A DNA stretch of 22,786 nt, taken from positions 1 to 22,786 of the forward strand of contig JAEYVZ010000065.1 in assembly GCA_023431405.1 (NCBI GenBank). The letters run 5' to 3'. A program made the translations under genes and the position numbers. The first letter of the stretch is position 1, and each line of letters opens with the position of its first letter. The stretch is from Actinomycetes bacterium. Lineage in GTDB: Bacteria; Actinomycetota; Actinomycetes; Actinomycetales; Microbacteriaceae. The notes below the pieces were generated by a model that did no database searches, was not told the DNA's origin, and saw only the letters and a program-made list of their open reading frames with translations. Below, in pieces: positions 14,920-22,442 of this stretch.

Positions 14920-16652
14920 CCGACGTTCGCCGAGGTCTCGACGAAGACGTCGTAGAGATGCGGCTGCCGGGTGGCGAGCGGGTCGAGGTGGTACCCCTGC
15001 ATCTTGCTATGCGCGTCCTGGAGATCGAGGTCGTGGATGATGTTCTCCTCGAACCCGGGGCGCGACCAGACGCCCGTGGGGTACCGCATCACCGCGATCG
15101 GCTGGCCGGGGATGAAGCGGTCGGCGACGATGATCTGGCTGCCGAATGCCGCCGGGTTGTCGAGTCGGGCCGCGGAGACCAGGTGCGTGCGGTTCTCCTC
15201 CGTGCGTTCGGTGGCGGCCATGGTCGCCGCTTCGACTCGGTCCCACGAGACCGGGTGTGCGACCACCTCGGCACCGCGCAGCGCGAGGATGCGCGAGATC
15301 TCCGGCAGCCAGATCTCGTTGCCGATCATGAGACCGATCTCGCCGATGGGTGTCGAGGCGACGACGAACTCGTCGCCGGGGGTGGCCCAGGTCCGTTCGA
15401 CCTCGTCGAGGTGCGCCTTGCGGTAGCGGGCGTGGATCGAGCCGTCGCCGGCGACGAGGTACGCGGTGGAGTAGAAGTCGTCTCCGTCGCGCTCTACGAG
15501 GTTGACGACGACCCACACGCCGTGCTCACCGGCGGCGGTCGTCACGACGTCGAGCGCTGTCGACGACAGCTCGGCGGCGGCAGCCGGGTCTGCGGCGACC
15601 TCGCCCGGACGGAGGATGAACAGTTCGGGGAACACCCCGAGCTGCACCCCGCGCTTGGCGGCGTACGCGATCTGGCCGGCGGCGCGGGCGAGCGTCCATT
15701 CGGTGGTGTGATACCAGGACGTCTGCAGCGCCGCGACACGCAACGGACGCACGGGGGCGTCGTCGGGCACCGGACCGTAGTCGACGGCGTGACTGTCGAT
15801 GGGCGCCACGAGTTCGGCGTACAGGTCGGGCCGGCGGAAATCGTCGAGCGCTCCGATCCCCGTGAGGACCTTGGGGAAGCTGGTGGACGGCGTGATGTCG
15901 GCCACGATCAGCCCTGCTTCGCGCTCGCCCGCGTTGGCGAGGATCTCACCGGTGGGCGAGATGACCTGCGACCCGCCGGTCCACGGATAGGCGTCACCAG
16001 GACCGGAGACGGTGTTGGCGGCGACGTGCCACACGTGGTTCTCGATCGCGCGCAGCGGCTCGTGGACGCGCATCTCGTCGGGGCCACGCGAGTTGAGCGA
16101 GTTGAGAAGGATCTCAGCGCCCTTGAGGCCGATGATGCGGGGGACTTCCGGCACGATGCCATCGGCGCACAGGAGGAGCCCGATGCGCCCGAAGCGGGTG
16201 GGAATGACCTCGAGCTGCTTGGTTCCCGGAGTGAAGAGCGTGTACTCGTAATCCCAGAACACCGTCTTGTGGTGCACGTGGAGGATCTCGCCGTCGATGT
16301 CGATGAGCACCTGCGCGATGTGCACGTCGGGGAACGACTCACCGCGGATGTCGACACCGAGCGCGACCATGATCCCCAGTTCGGCGGCCGTCTCACGAAC
16401 GCCGGTGATGAACGGGCCGTCGATCGCCTCGCACTGCTCGAAAGCGGCGTCGCGAGTGGTGAAGTCACGCACCCGATTCGAGTTCTCGGGCGTGACGATC
16501 AGCTGGGCGCCTTGGGCGGCGGCGTCGCGCAGGTACCCTCGAACCAGTTCGAGATTGGCCGCGACGTCGGGGCCGGAATAGAACTGGGCCGCGGCGACGC
16601 GGACTGTTGCGGGCGTGGGCGTTCCCTCGGGCAGCGGGGACGTTTGCGTCAT
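14916..16652 (-). CDS. Tandem-domain nitrilase-superfamily protein, second domain catalytically dead
   Basis: This is a 578-residue protein made of two carbon-nitrogen hydrolase domains, about twice the usual length. Domain 1 (16 to about 285) has the full Glu-Lys-Cys triad: Glu56 in VTPEN, Lys129 in HHKT and Cys162 in LLLCADG. Domain 2 (303 to about 575) keeps Glu343 (FPEL) and Lys412 (RKAH), but the Cys position is Gly444 in IGLMIGNEIWLPE. The alignment of the two loops within the protein (IGLLLCADGIVPE against IGLMIGNEIWLPE) is unambiguous. One active amidase/nitrilase domain with a structural or regulatory partner is inferred; members of the superfamily hydrolyse amides, carbamoyl groups or nitriles. 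ATG 16652 has GAGG 6 nt upstream; ATGs at 16667 and 16673 lie near or inside a palindrome. It is the first gene of the long operon. Confidence 0.92.
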   Translation of the reverse strand: MTQTSPLPEGTPTPATVRVAAAQFYSGPDVAANLELVRGYLRDAAAQGAQLIVTPENSNRVRDFTTRDAAFEQCEAIDGPFITGVRETAAELGIMVALGVDIRGESFPDVHIAQVLIDIDGEILHVHHKTVFWDYEYTLFTPGTKQLEVIPTRFGRIGLLLCADGIVPEVPRIIGLKGAEILLNSLNSRGPDEMRVHEPLRAIENHVWHVAANTVSGPGDAYPWTGGSQVISPTGEILANAGEREAGLIVADITPSTSFPKVLTGIGALDDFRRPDLYAELVAPIDSHAVDYGPVPDDAPVRPLRVAALQTSWYHTTEWTLARAAGQIAYAAKRGVQLGVFPELFILRPGEVAADPAAAAELSSTALDVVTTAAGEHGVWVVVNLVERDGDDFYSTAYLVAGDGSIHARYRKAHLDEVERTWATPGDEFVVASTPIGEIGLMIGNEIWLPEISRILALRGAEVVAHPVSWDRVEAATMAATERTEENRTHLVSAARLDNPAAFGSQIIVADRFIPGQPIAVMRYPTGVWSRPGFEENIIHDLDLQDAHSKMQGYHLDPLATRQPHLYDVFVETSANVG

Positions 16653-16671
16653 AGCAATCCTCGTCATTTTC

Positions 16672-16686
16672 ATATTCTGGGAATAT
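16672..16686. promoter_or_regulatory. Perfect inverted repeat ATATTC-TGG-GAATAT
   Basis: Six-base arms with a three-base spacer form a perfect AT-rich inverted repeat in the 122-bp region between the divergent nitrilase and leuC genes, just upstream of the nitrilase start. Position and symmetry suggest an operator for the minus-strand operon. The regulator is not known; the IclR or LacI proteins of this window are candidates. Confidence 0.55.
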
Positions 16687-16707
16687 CATTCGCTTGTAGT
16701 GCGAATG
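16687..16707. promoter_or_regulatory. Perfect inverted repeat CATTCGC-N7-GCGAATG
   Basis: Seven-base arms separated by seven bases (TTGTAGT) form a second perfect inverted repeat that directly abuts the repeat at 16672-16686. The arms are spaced so that their centres are 14 bp apart. A possible leuC -10 (TATTCT, 16712-16717) lies 4 bp downstream, so a bound protein would cover the -35 region of leuC. Repeat seen; function inferred. Confidence 0.55.
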
Positions 16708-16774
16708 CGGCTATTCTTGGGTACCCGCTGAAGCCGTGTCAAGCAATCTGCTTCGGCATACCCGGAAGGGCACC

Positions 16775-18229
16775 ATGGACGCACTCCCCCCGCGCACGCT
16801 CGCGGAGAAGATCATCGCCAGTCACCTCGTGGTCGGAGACGATGACGTGCAGACGCTGTACGTCGACCTGCACCTGGTCCACGAGGTCTCCAGCCCGCAG
16901 GCCTTCGATGGCCTGCGGGCCGCCGGACTCCCGGTGCGTCGACCCGATCTGACGATCGCGACAGAAGACCACAATGTGCCCACGATCGCCATCGAACGCC
17001 CCATCCCCGACCCGGTCAGCCGGACCCAGATCGAGACGCTCCGCACCAACTGCCGCGAATTCGGGATCCGGCTGCACTCCCTCGGCGACATCGACCAGGG
17101 GATCGTCCACGTCGTCGGCCCCCAGCTCGGTCTCACTCAGCCAGGACTCACGATCGCCTGCGGCGACTCTCACACCTCGACCCACGGCGCATTCGGTGCT
17201 CTGGCCTTCGGAATCGGCACCAGCGAGGTCGAACATGTGCTCGCCACCCAGACCATCACGCTGCCCCGTTTCCGATCCCTCGCCGTCACCGTCGAAGGCT
17301 CCCTGCCCGCCGGCTCCAGCGCGAAGGACCTCGCGCTGGCGATCATCGCCCGCCTGGGCTCGACGGGCGGCCAGGGCGCGATCATCGAGTACCGGGGCAG
17401 CGGCATCGATGCCCTGTCGATGGAAGGTCGGATGACGCTGTGCAACATGACGGCCGAGACCGGTGCCCGGGCGGGCATCATCGCCCCGGATGCCAAGACG
17501 CTCGACTTCGTCGCCGGACGCCCGCACGCACCGCAGGGTGTGGACTGGGACCGGGCCGTCGCGCACTGGCGCACGTTGCACACGGACGAGGGGGCGCTGT
17601 TCGATCAGGAGATCACCATCGACGCCTCGGGCGTGTCCCCCTTCGTCACCTGGGGCACCAATCCCGGACAGGGCGCACCGGTGACCGGAGTCGTCCCCCA
17701 TCCCGACGATCTGCCCACCCCGGAGGAGACGGCGGCTGCACGGCGCGCATTGGACTACATGGAGCTCTCGCCCGGTACACCGCTGCGCGACATCGCGGTC
17801 GACGTCGTCTTCATCGGCTCGTGCACCAACTCGCGCCTCGAAGACCTACGGGACGCCGCCGCCCTGATGCGGGGGCGGACCGCGGCGCCGGGGGTGCGGG
17901 TGATGGTCGTCCCCGGCTCGACGCGCGTGCGCATGGAAGCGGAGGCGGAAGGCCTCGCCGACGTCTTCCGGGCCTTCGGAGCGGAGTGGCGTCACGCGGG
18001 GTGCTCCATGTGCCTCGGGATGAACTCCGATCAGCTCGCCCCCGGGCAACGATGCGCGTCTACGTCGAATCGCAATTTCGAAGGCCGCCAGGGAGCGGGC
18101 GTGCGCACGCACCTCGTGTCGCCTGCAGTGGCGGCGGCCACCGCCGTGCTCGGCCGCCTCGCCTCCCCCGCCGACCTCCCGCCTCGACCGGCCGAGCACT
18201 CCGCATCGCAACAGACGAGCGCGCCGTGA
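16775..18229 (+). CDS. leuC: 3-isopropylmalate dehydratase large subunit (LeuC family), no LeuD alongside
   Basis: This is a 484-residue aconitase-superfamily [4Fe-4S] dehydratase large subunit. Strong LeuC blocks are LHLVHEVSSPQAFDGLR, TEDHNVPT, CGDSHTSTHGAFGALAFGIG, SMEGRMTLCNM, WGTNPGQ and CASTSNRNFEGRQG. The cluster ligands are Cys350 (GSCTNSR), Cys410 and Cys413 (GCSMC). It would dehydrate and rehydrate 2- or 3-hydroxy dicarboxylates such as isopropylmalate, citramalate or dimethylmalate, but activity needs a small LeuD-type subunit, and none follows: the next gene is a TIM-barrel protein overlapping by GTGA. ATG 16775 has GGAAGG 5 nt upstream; an ATG at 16736 lacks a site. It could be a second, catabolic copy that borrows LeuD from elsewhere. 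The family call is certain; the role is not. Confidence 0.92.
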   Translation: MDALPPRTLAEKIIASHLVVGDDDVQTLYVDLHLVHEVSSPQAFDGLRAAGLPVRRPDLTIATEDHNVPTIAIERPIPDPVSRTQIETLRTNCREFGIRLHSLGDIDQGIVHVVGPQLGLTQPGLTIACGDSHTSTHGAFGALAFGIGTSEVEHVLATQTITLPRFRSLAVTVEGSLPAGSSAKDLALAIIARLGSTGGQGAIIEYRGSGIDALSMEGRMTLCNMTAETGARAGIIAPDAKTLDFVAGRPHAPQGVDWDRAVAHWRTLHTDEGALFDQEITIDASGVSPFVTWGTNPGQGAPVTGVVPHPDDLPTPEETAAARRALDYMELSPGTPLRDIAVDVVFIGSCTNSRLEDLRDAAALMRGRTAAPGVRVMVVPGSTRVRMEAEAEGLADVFRAFGAEWRHAGCSMCLGMNSDQLAPGQRCASTSNRNFEGRQGAGVRTHLVSPAVAAATAVLGRLASPADLPPRPAEHSASQQTSAP

Positions 18230-19077
18230 GCGGGGGTGCGCACGATCGCCTGTCGCTCAACCTGGCCACGGTCCGCGGCACCCCTCTCGGCCGGGCTGTC
18301 GACGCCGCGACTTCTCACGGGATTCGTCGTCTCGGCCTGTGGCGCGAGAACCTCATCCCCCACGGACCTCGGCGTGCCGCTCGGCTGATCGCCGACGCCG
18401 GCATGCGCATCTCGGGGCTCTGCCACAGCGCACCTCTGGTCGAGCTCGATGAGCTCCGTCGGCGCGCCGCTCACGACGACAATCTGCGCGCGATCGATGA
18501 CGCGGGCTCCCTCCGCGCCGAAGGCGGCGAGGAGACGATCACACTCACGATCGTCGCCGGCGGGCTGCCGGAGGGCAGCCGTGATCTCGCGGGGGCCCGC
18601 GAGCGCGCCCGCGATGCCCTCGGCGCAGTGGCCGACCATGCCCGCGCCGCCGGGGTTCGACTCGGCATCGAGCCGTTCCACCCCGTGCTGGCCGCCGATC
18701 GCGGGGTGATCGCCTCGCTGCATGAGGCGGTCGTCCTCGCCGAGCACTTCCCCTCCGACGTCGTGGGGATCGTGCTCGATTCCTGGCACGTGTGGTGGGA
18801 CGCCGACCTCACCGACCTCATCGTGCGCTCACGCGAGCGACTCTTCGGGGTCCAGGTAGCCGACTGGCTACCCGGTGACCCGCTCGTGCGCGGGTTCCCC
18901 GGAGAAGGGGCGATCGACTTCACCGCGTTCCTGGGCGCCGTCGACCGGGCAGGCTACCTCGGCGCGATCGAGGTCGAGATCTTCTCTCCGCGCGTGTGGG
19001 CCCAGTCCGCCGACATCACCGTCGCGCGAGCGGCATCGGCTTTCGACGATGTGATCGCGCCGACGCTGTCAGAGTGA
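18226..19077 (+). CDS. Sugar phosphate isomerase/epimerase-like TIM-barrel protein
   Basis: This is a 283-residue protein of the xylose-isomerase-like TIM-barrel family (AP endonuclease 2 superfamily). Likely divalent-metal ligands are Glu149 (LGIEPFHP), Asp185 and His188 (VLDSWHVWWD), and Glu249 or Glu251 near the end (IEVEIF). Gln210 (GVQVADW) fits the barrel strand that approaches the site. Relatives include hydroxypyruvate isomerase, tagatose epimerase and inosose dehydratase. The start is GTG 18226, overlapping the leuC stop (GTGA), so the two products are made together. It converges on the LacI gene and the two coding regions overlap by 9 bp at their stops. Substrate unknown; keto-acid or sugar isomerisation is likely. 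Confidence 0.86.
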   Translation: MSGGAHDRLSLNLATVRGTPLGRAVDAATSHGIRRLGLWRENLIPHGPRRAARLIADAGMRISGLCHSAPLVELDELRRRAAHDDNLRAIDDAGSLRAEGGEETITLTIVAGGLPEGSRDLAGARERARDALGAVADHARAAGVRLGIEPFHPVLAADRGVIASLHEAVVLAEHFPSDVVGIVLDSWHVWWDADLTDLIVRSRERLFGVQVADWLPGDPLVRGFPGEGAIDFTAFLGAVDRAGYLGAIEVEIFSPRVWAQSADITVARAASAFDDVIAPTLSE

Positions 19078-20067
19078 CGTTCCCGCGGTAGAGCCGCGGA
19101 CGATCAGTGACGGCTCCAGCACGATGCGCTCCTCCACACGCGCCCGGTCGCCGATGCGGGCGACCAGCAACCGCGCAGCCTGTTCGGCCAACGCACCGGT
19201 GTCCTGTCTCACCGTCGTGAGGTCGAACGCGCCCCACCGGGACATGTCCACGTCGTCATACCCCACGACCCACACGTCTTCGGGGACCCGCAGTCCCATC
19301 GACCGCGCGCCGTCGATGGCGCCGAAGGCGAGGACGTCGTTGCTGCAGAAAACGGCATCCGGCGTTCGGCCCTCCGACGTCAGCAGCGCGCGCATCGAGG
19401 CGTAACCGCTGTCGCGGGTGTACGCGCCGTGGGCGATCTGCCCACTCCCGAGCTCCGCACCGACGGCGGCGAGGCGGGCACGGAAGCCCGCCAGTCGCTC
19501 TACGGAGGTGCTCGCATCCTCCGTGCCGCCGATGAATCCCGCGCGCCTTCCGTGGGCGATGAAGTAATCGGCGACGAGCGCGGCCCCACGGACGTTGTCA
19601 CTGACGACCTGGTCGGCGGCGACGCCGTCGACCGTACGGTTGACGAGGACGAGCGGACTGTGCCTGTCGAGCGCGTCTCGCAGTTCGCGCGAGCGCTCGG
19701 TGGCTGTCGTGAACACGACGCCGTCGACGGTTCCCTGACGGATCGCCTGCAGTGCGGCATCGTTGCGTTCGCCGCCCGAGACCCAGACCGCTGTCCGCAG
19801 TCCCCGCTCGTCGAAGCGAGCGGTCAGAGCCGCCAGCAGCTGTGGGTAGAACGGATTCTCGAGGTCGGCCACGACGACGCCCACGGTGTTCGATCGTCCC
19901 GTGCGCATGCTCCGGGCCGCGGCGTTGAGGCTGTAACCGACGGCCTCGACCGCGGCGAGGACCTTCTCCCGCGTGGCCGGTCGCACAGCGCCTTCGCCGG
20001 ACAGGACCCTCGACACGGTCGCCTGGGACACTCCCGCCACGCGGGCGACATCGCGACTCGTCGCCAT
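19069..20067 (-). CDS. LacI-family transcriptional regulator
   Basis: This is a 332-residue repressor. The N-terminal LacI helix-turn-helix reads SRDVARVAGVSQATVSRVL, with the hinge region NAAARSMRTGRS. The effector domain has TVGVVVADLENPFYPQLL, DGVVFTTATE, GFIGGTEDASTSVERLAGF, DAVFCSNDVLAFGAID and VVGYDDVDMSRW, and ends close to the family norm. ATG 20067 has GGAGG 4 nt upstream. It diverges from the histidinol-dehydrogenase-like gene, and the intervening region carries a LacI-type operator (20150-20163), so it probably represses that gene and itself. Sugars or sugar acids are the usual effectors; none can be named here. Confidence 0.95.
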   Translation of the reverse strand: MATSRDVARVAGVSQATVSRVLSGEGAVRPATREKVLAAVEAVGYSLNAAARSMRTGRSNTVGVVVADLENPFYPQLLAALTARFDERGLRTAVWVSGGERNDAALQAIRQGTVDGVVFTTATERSRELRDALDRHSPLVLVNRTVDGVAADQVVSDNVRGAALVADYFIAHGRRAGFIGGTEDASTSVERLAGFRARLAAVGAELGSGQIAHGAYTRDSGYASMRALLTSEGRTPDAVFCSNDVLAFGAIDGARSMGLRVPEDVWVVGYDDVDMSRWGAFDLTTVRQDTGALAEQAARLLVARIGDRARVEERIVLEPSLIVRGSTAGTSL

Positions 20068-20136
20068 CAGACCTCCCGGACAGACCATATCGCCGCCTGA
20101 TGCGCGAGCCGATCCAGACGGGGACGGGATCACCTC

Positions 20137-20165
20137 TTGCATGACTTTATGAATACGTACACAAT
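20137..20165 (+). promoter_or_regulatory. Possible promoter for the hisD-like gene
   Basis: TTGCAT (20137-20142) and CACAAT (20160-20165) are 17 bp apart and match the sigma-A consensus at four of six positions each. They sit in the most AT-rich part of the divergent region, and the spacer contains most of the LacI-type operator. Inference from consensus only. Confidence 0.38.
20150..20163. promoter_or_regulatory. LacI-family operator-like pseudo-palindrome
   Basis: TGAATACGTACACA has a central CG and symmetric ends (TG..TACGTA..CA), 5 of 7 positions per half-site matching. LacI-family operators typically have a central CG with such half-sites. It lies between the LacI gene and the divergently transcribed hisD-like gene, overlapping the putative promoter, as expected for steric repression. 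Confidence 0.6.
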
Positions 20166-20242
20166 TGCACCAGATCCCCGCAGTGCGGAGCGAACCCGAG
20201 CTCGGCTCGCCGGCGGATCCCTTCAACGAAGAAAGGCACCCC

Positions 20243-21571
20243 ATGTCGCGCACGCCCTCCCGGAACCGAGTCACCCCGTCCACCCTCCTGAAGGCGCGCG
20301 ATGAGATCGGGGCCGCCACGGACACCGGCAGCGTGCGCGGCATCGTCGAGGGTGTCATCGGCGACATCCGTGAGCGCGGCGACCGCGCCGTGCGTGAGTA
20401 CTCCGAGAAGTTCGACCGATGGTCACCCGAAGAGTTCCGCCTCAGCGACGCGCAGATCGCCGAGGTAATGGCCCGGGTTCCCACTCAGGTCGTCGAAGAC
20501 ATCATGTTCGTCCAGGCGCAGGTGCGGCGGATGGCCGAACGCCAGCTCGCGTCGCTCACCGATTTCGAGCTCGAGACCTTCCCCGGTGTCATCCTCGGGC
20601 AGAAGAACATCCCCATCTCGGCCGCCGGCGCCTACGTTCCCGGCGGCCGCTTCCCGCTCCTCGCTTCAGCGCACATGACGATCGTCACCGCCAAAGTCGC
20701 CGGAGTGGACCGCGTCGCCGCCGCGACCCCTCCCATCGACGGCGGCATTCCCGACGCGACCGTCGCAGCGATGCACCTGGCCGGCGCGGACGAGATCTAC
20801 ATCCTCGGCGGCGTGCAGGCCGTGACCGCGCTCGCCGTCGGCACCGAGACCATAGCCCCGGTCGACCTGCTCGCCGGCCCGGGAAACGCATTCGTCGCCG
20901 AAGCGAAGCGGCAGCTCTTCGGCGAGGTCGGAATCGACCTGTTCGCCGGCCCCACCGAGGTGCTGATCGTCGCCGACGAGCACGCCGATCCGTTCGTCGT
21001 CGCGGTTGATCTGCTCTCCCAAGCCGAGCACGGACCCGATTCCCCGGCCGTGCTGATCACGACCTCGAGGGAGCTCGGCGAGCAGGTCATCGCGCACATC
21101 GACGCACTGCTTCCCGGCATGCCGACTCGGGACTTCGCGGAGCGCGCGTGGAAGTCCTTCGGCGAGGTCCATGTGGTGGAGTCGCTCGAGGAGGCCTACG
21201 CGCTCGCCGACGAGTACGCCTTCGAGCACGTGCAGATCCTCACCGAGGAGCCTCGCCGCGCGCTGGAAGCCATGAAGCACTACGGCGCCCTCTTCCTCGG
21301 CGAGGGGACCTGCGTGTCGTACGGCGACAAGACGATCGGCACCAACCATGTTCTGCCCACGCGCGGCGCGGCGCGCTATACGGGCGGCCTGTGGGTCGGC
21401 AAGTACCTGCGCACGGTGACCTACCAGGAGGTGACCGACACCGCGTCGAGTGCGATGCTCGGCGAGATCACCGGCCGGGCGGCGCGAGTCGAGCGGTTCG
21501 AAGGGCACGCGCGCTCGGGAGACGTGCGGGTGGCCAAGTACCGTGGCATGAGCCTCCCCTGGAAGCCCTGA
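20243..21571 (+). CDS. hisD: Histidinol dehydrogenase-family enzyme, probably a catabolic paralog
   Basis: This is a 442-residue zinc- and NAD-dependent dehydrogenase of the HisD family. The conserved set is present: zinc ligands Gln260 and His263 (SQAEHG), Asp362 (YGDKTIGTNHVLPT) and His422 (FEGHARSG), catalytic Glu328-His329 (YAFEHV), and the NAD-domain YVPGGRFPL and LAGPGN. AGPTEV at 235-240 has Thr where biosynthetic HisD has AGPSEV. No other his gene is nearby; it has its own LacI regulator and an SDR 28 bp downstream. HisD homologs in such settings oxidise other primary alcohols to acids in two steps, for example HpsN on dihydroxypropanesulfonate. I infer a catabolic alcohol-to-acid dehydrogenase with unknown substrate. 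ATG 20243 is the start, with AAAGG upstream. Confidence 0.86.
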   Translation: MSRTPSRNRVTPSTLLKARDEIGAATDTGSVRGIVEGVIGDIRERGDRAVREYSEKFDRWSPEEFRLSDAQIAEVMARVPTQVVEDIMFVQAQVRRMAERQLASLTDFELETFPGVILGQKNIPISAAGAYVPGGRFPLLASAHMTIVTAKVAGVDRVAAATPPIDGGIPDATVAAMHLAGADEIYILGGVQAVTALAVGTETIAPVDLLAGPGNAFVAEAKRQLFGEVGIDLFAGPTEVLIVADEHADPFVVAVDLLSQAEHGPDSPAVLITTSRELGEQVIAHIDALLPGMPTRDFAERAWKSFGEVHVVESLEEAYALADEYAFEHVQILTEEPRRALEAMKHYGALFLGEGTCVSYGDKTIGTNHVLPTRGAARYTGGLWVGKYLRTVTYQEVTDTASSAMLGEITGRAARVERFEGHARSGDVRVAKYRGMSLPWKP

Positions 21572-21599
21572 CCCTCCCTCAGACACGCGAAGGACACTG

Positions 21600-22346
21600 A
21601 TGCTCGACTTCCGACTCGACGGCCGCACGGCCCTTGTCACGGGCGCCGGTCGCGGCCTGGGACGCGCCATCTGCGACGGGTTGCACGAGTTGGGCGCGAC
21701 GGTCTACGGCACCTCCCGCGACGCACGATCGGCGGAGCAGATCGCTGAACGGTACGGCACCACTCCCCTCCATGTGGACATCACGGATCCGGCCGCTGCG
21801 GAGACCGCTGTCACGAGGCTGTTCGACGACGGCGTCGGCCCCGACATCCTCGTCAACAACGCGGGCATGAACATCCCCCAGCCGGCTTTCGAGGTGACAT
21901 CGGAGGCCTGGGACGCGATCTACGACGTCAACGTGCGCAGCGTGTTCCTTCTCAGCCGCGCAGTCGGCCGGCAGTGGATCGCGCACGGCATCCGCGGCTC
22001 GATCGTCAACATCAGTTCCCAGACCGGCACCGTCGCCATAGAAGGACGCGCCGCATACGGATCCAGCAAGGGCGCCGTCGACCAGCTCACCCGAAGCCTC
22101 GCGTTCGAGTGGGGCGCGCACGGCATCCGGGTCAACGCCGTCGCACCGACCTTCGTCCGCACCGAGCTGACGGCGAGCACCCTGGCCGATGGCGCCTTCG
22201 CACGCACGCTTCTGTCCCGGATACCGCTGGGCCGATTCGGCGAGCCCGAAGAGGTCGCCGCCGCCGTGGCGTTCCTCGCGGGCGACGCGGCTTCGCTCAT
22301 CACCGGCCACGTGCTGATGGTCGACGGCGGGTACACGATCCACTGA
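21600..22346 (+). CDS. SDR-family oxidoreductase downstream of the hisD-like gene
   Basis: This is a 248-residue classical SDR with TGAGRGLG (14-21), NNAG (86-89), Ser140, Tyr153 and Lys157, and VDGG (241-244) at the C terminus. Thr38-Ser39-Arg40 after the second strand, in place of an acidic residue, favours NADP(H). It resembles 3-oxoacyl-ACP reductase/gluconate 5-dehydrogenase-type members. ATG 21600 has AAGGA 5 nt upstream. It lies 28 bp after the hisD-like gene on the same strand and is probably in the same transcript, where an SDR could interconvert a secondary alcohol and ketone before or after the HisD-type oxidation. This pairing resembles the HpsN-HpsO/P layout in sulfonate breakdown; substrate unproven. 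Confidence 0.92.
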   Translation: MLDFRLDGRTALVTGAGRGLGRAICDGLHELGATVYGTSRDARSAEQIAERYGTTPLHVDITDPAAAETAVTRLFDDGVGPDILVNNAGMNIPQPAFEVTSEAWDAIYDVNVRSVFLLSRAVGRQWIAHGIRGSIVNISSQTGTVAIEGRAAYGSSKGAVDQLTRSLAFEWGAHGIRVNAVAPTFVRTELTASTLADGAFARTLLSRIPLGRFGEPEEVAAAVAFLAGDAASLITGHVLMVDGGYTIH

Positions 22347-22375
22347 CACCGCACGCGCGGCTGACGCCCTCCGAT

Positions 22376-22391
22376 CCACGACGATTCGTGG
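22376..22391. other. Short perfect hairpin CCACGA-cgat-TCGTGG
   Basis: A six-base stem with a four-base loop lies in the 96-bp gap between the SDR and the lipoprotein gene. There is no following T-run, so it is a weak candidate for an intrinsic terminator of the hisD-SDR transcript; it could equally be chance. Confidence 0.3.
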
Positions 22392-22442
22392 CTGATCTCC
22401 AGCACTCGGGCCTACGCTGGCGACACACATCGAGGAGGAGTC

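Noticed and set aside
14958..16952. 664-codon open frame on + opposite the nitrilase gene
   Set aside because: It is rich in Arg, Gly, Val, Asp and His with no recognisable motif, as expected for an antisense shadow in GC-rich DNA; the opposite strand encodes a clear two-domain nitrilase.
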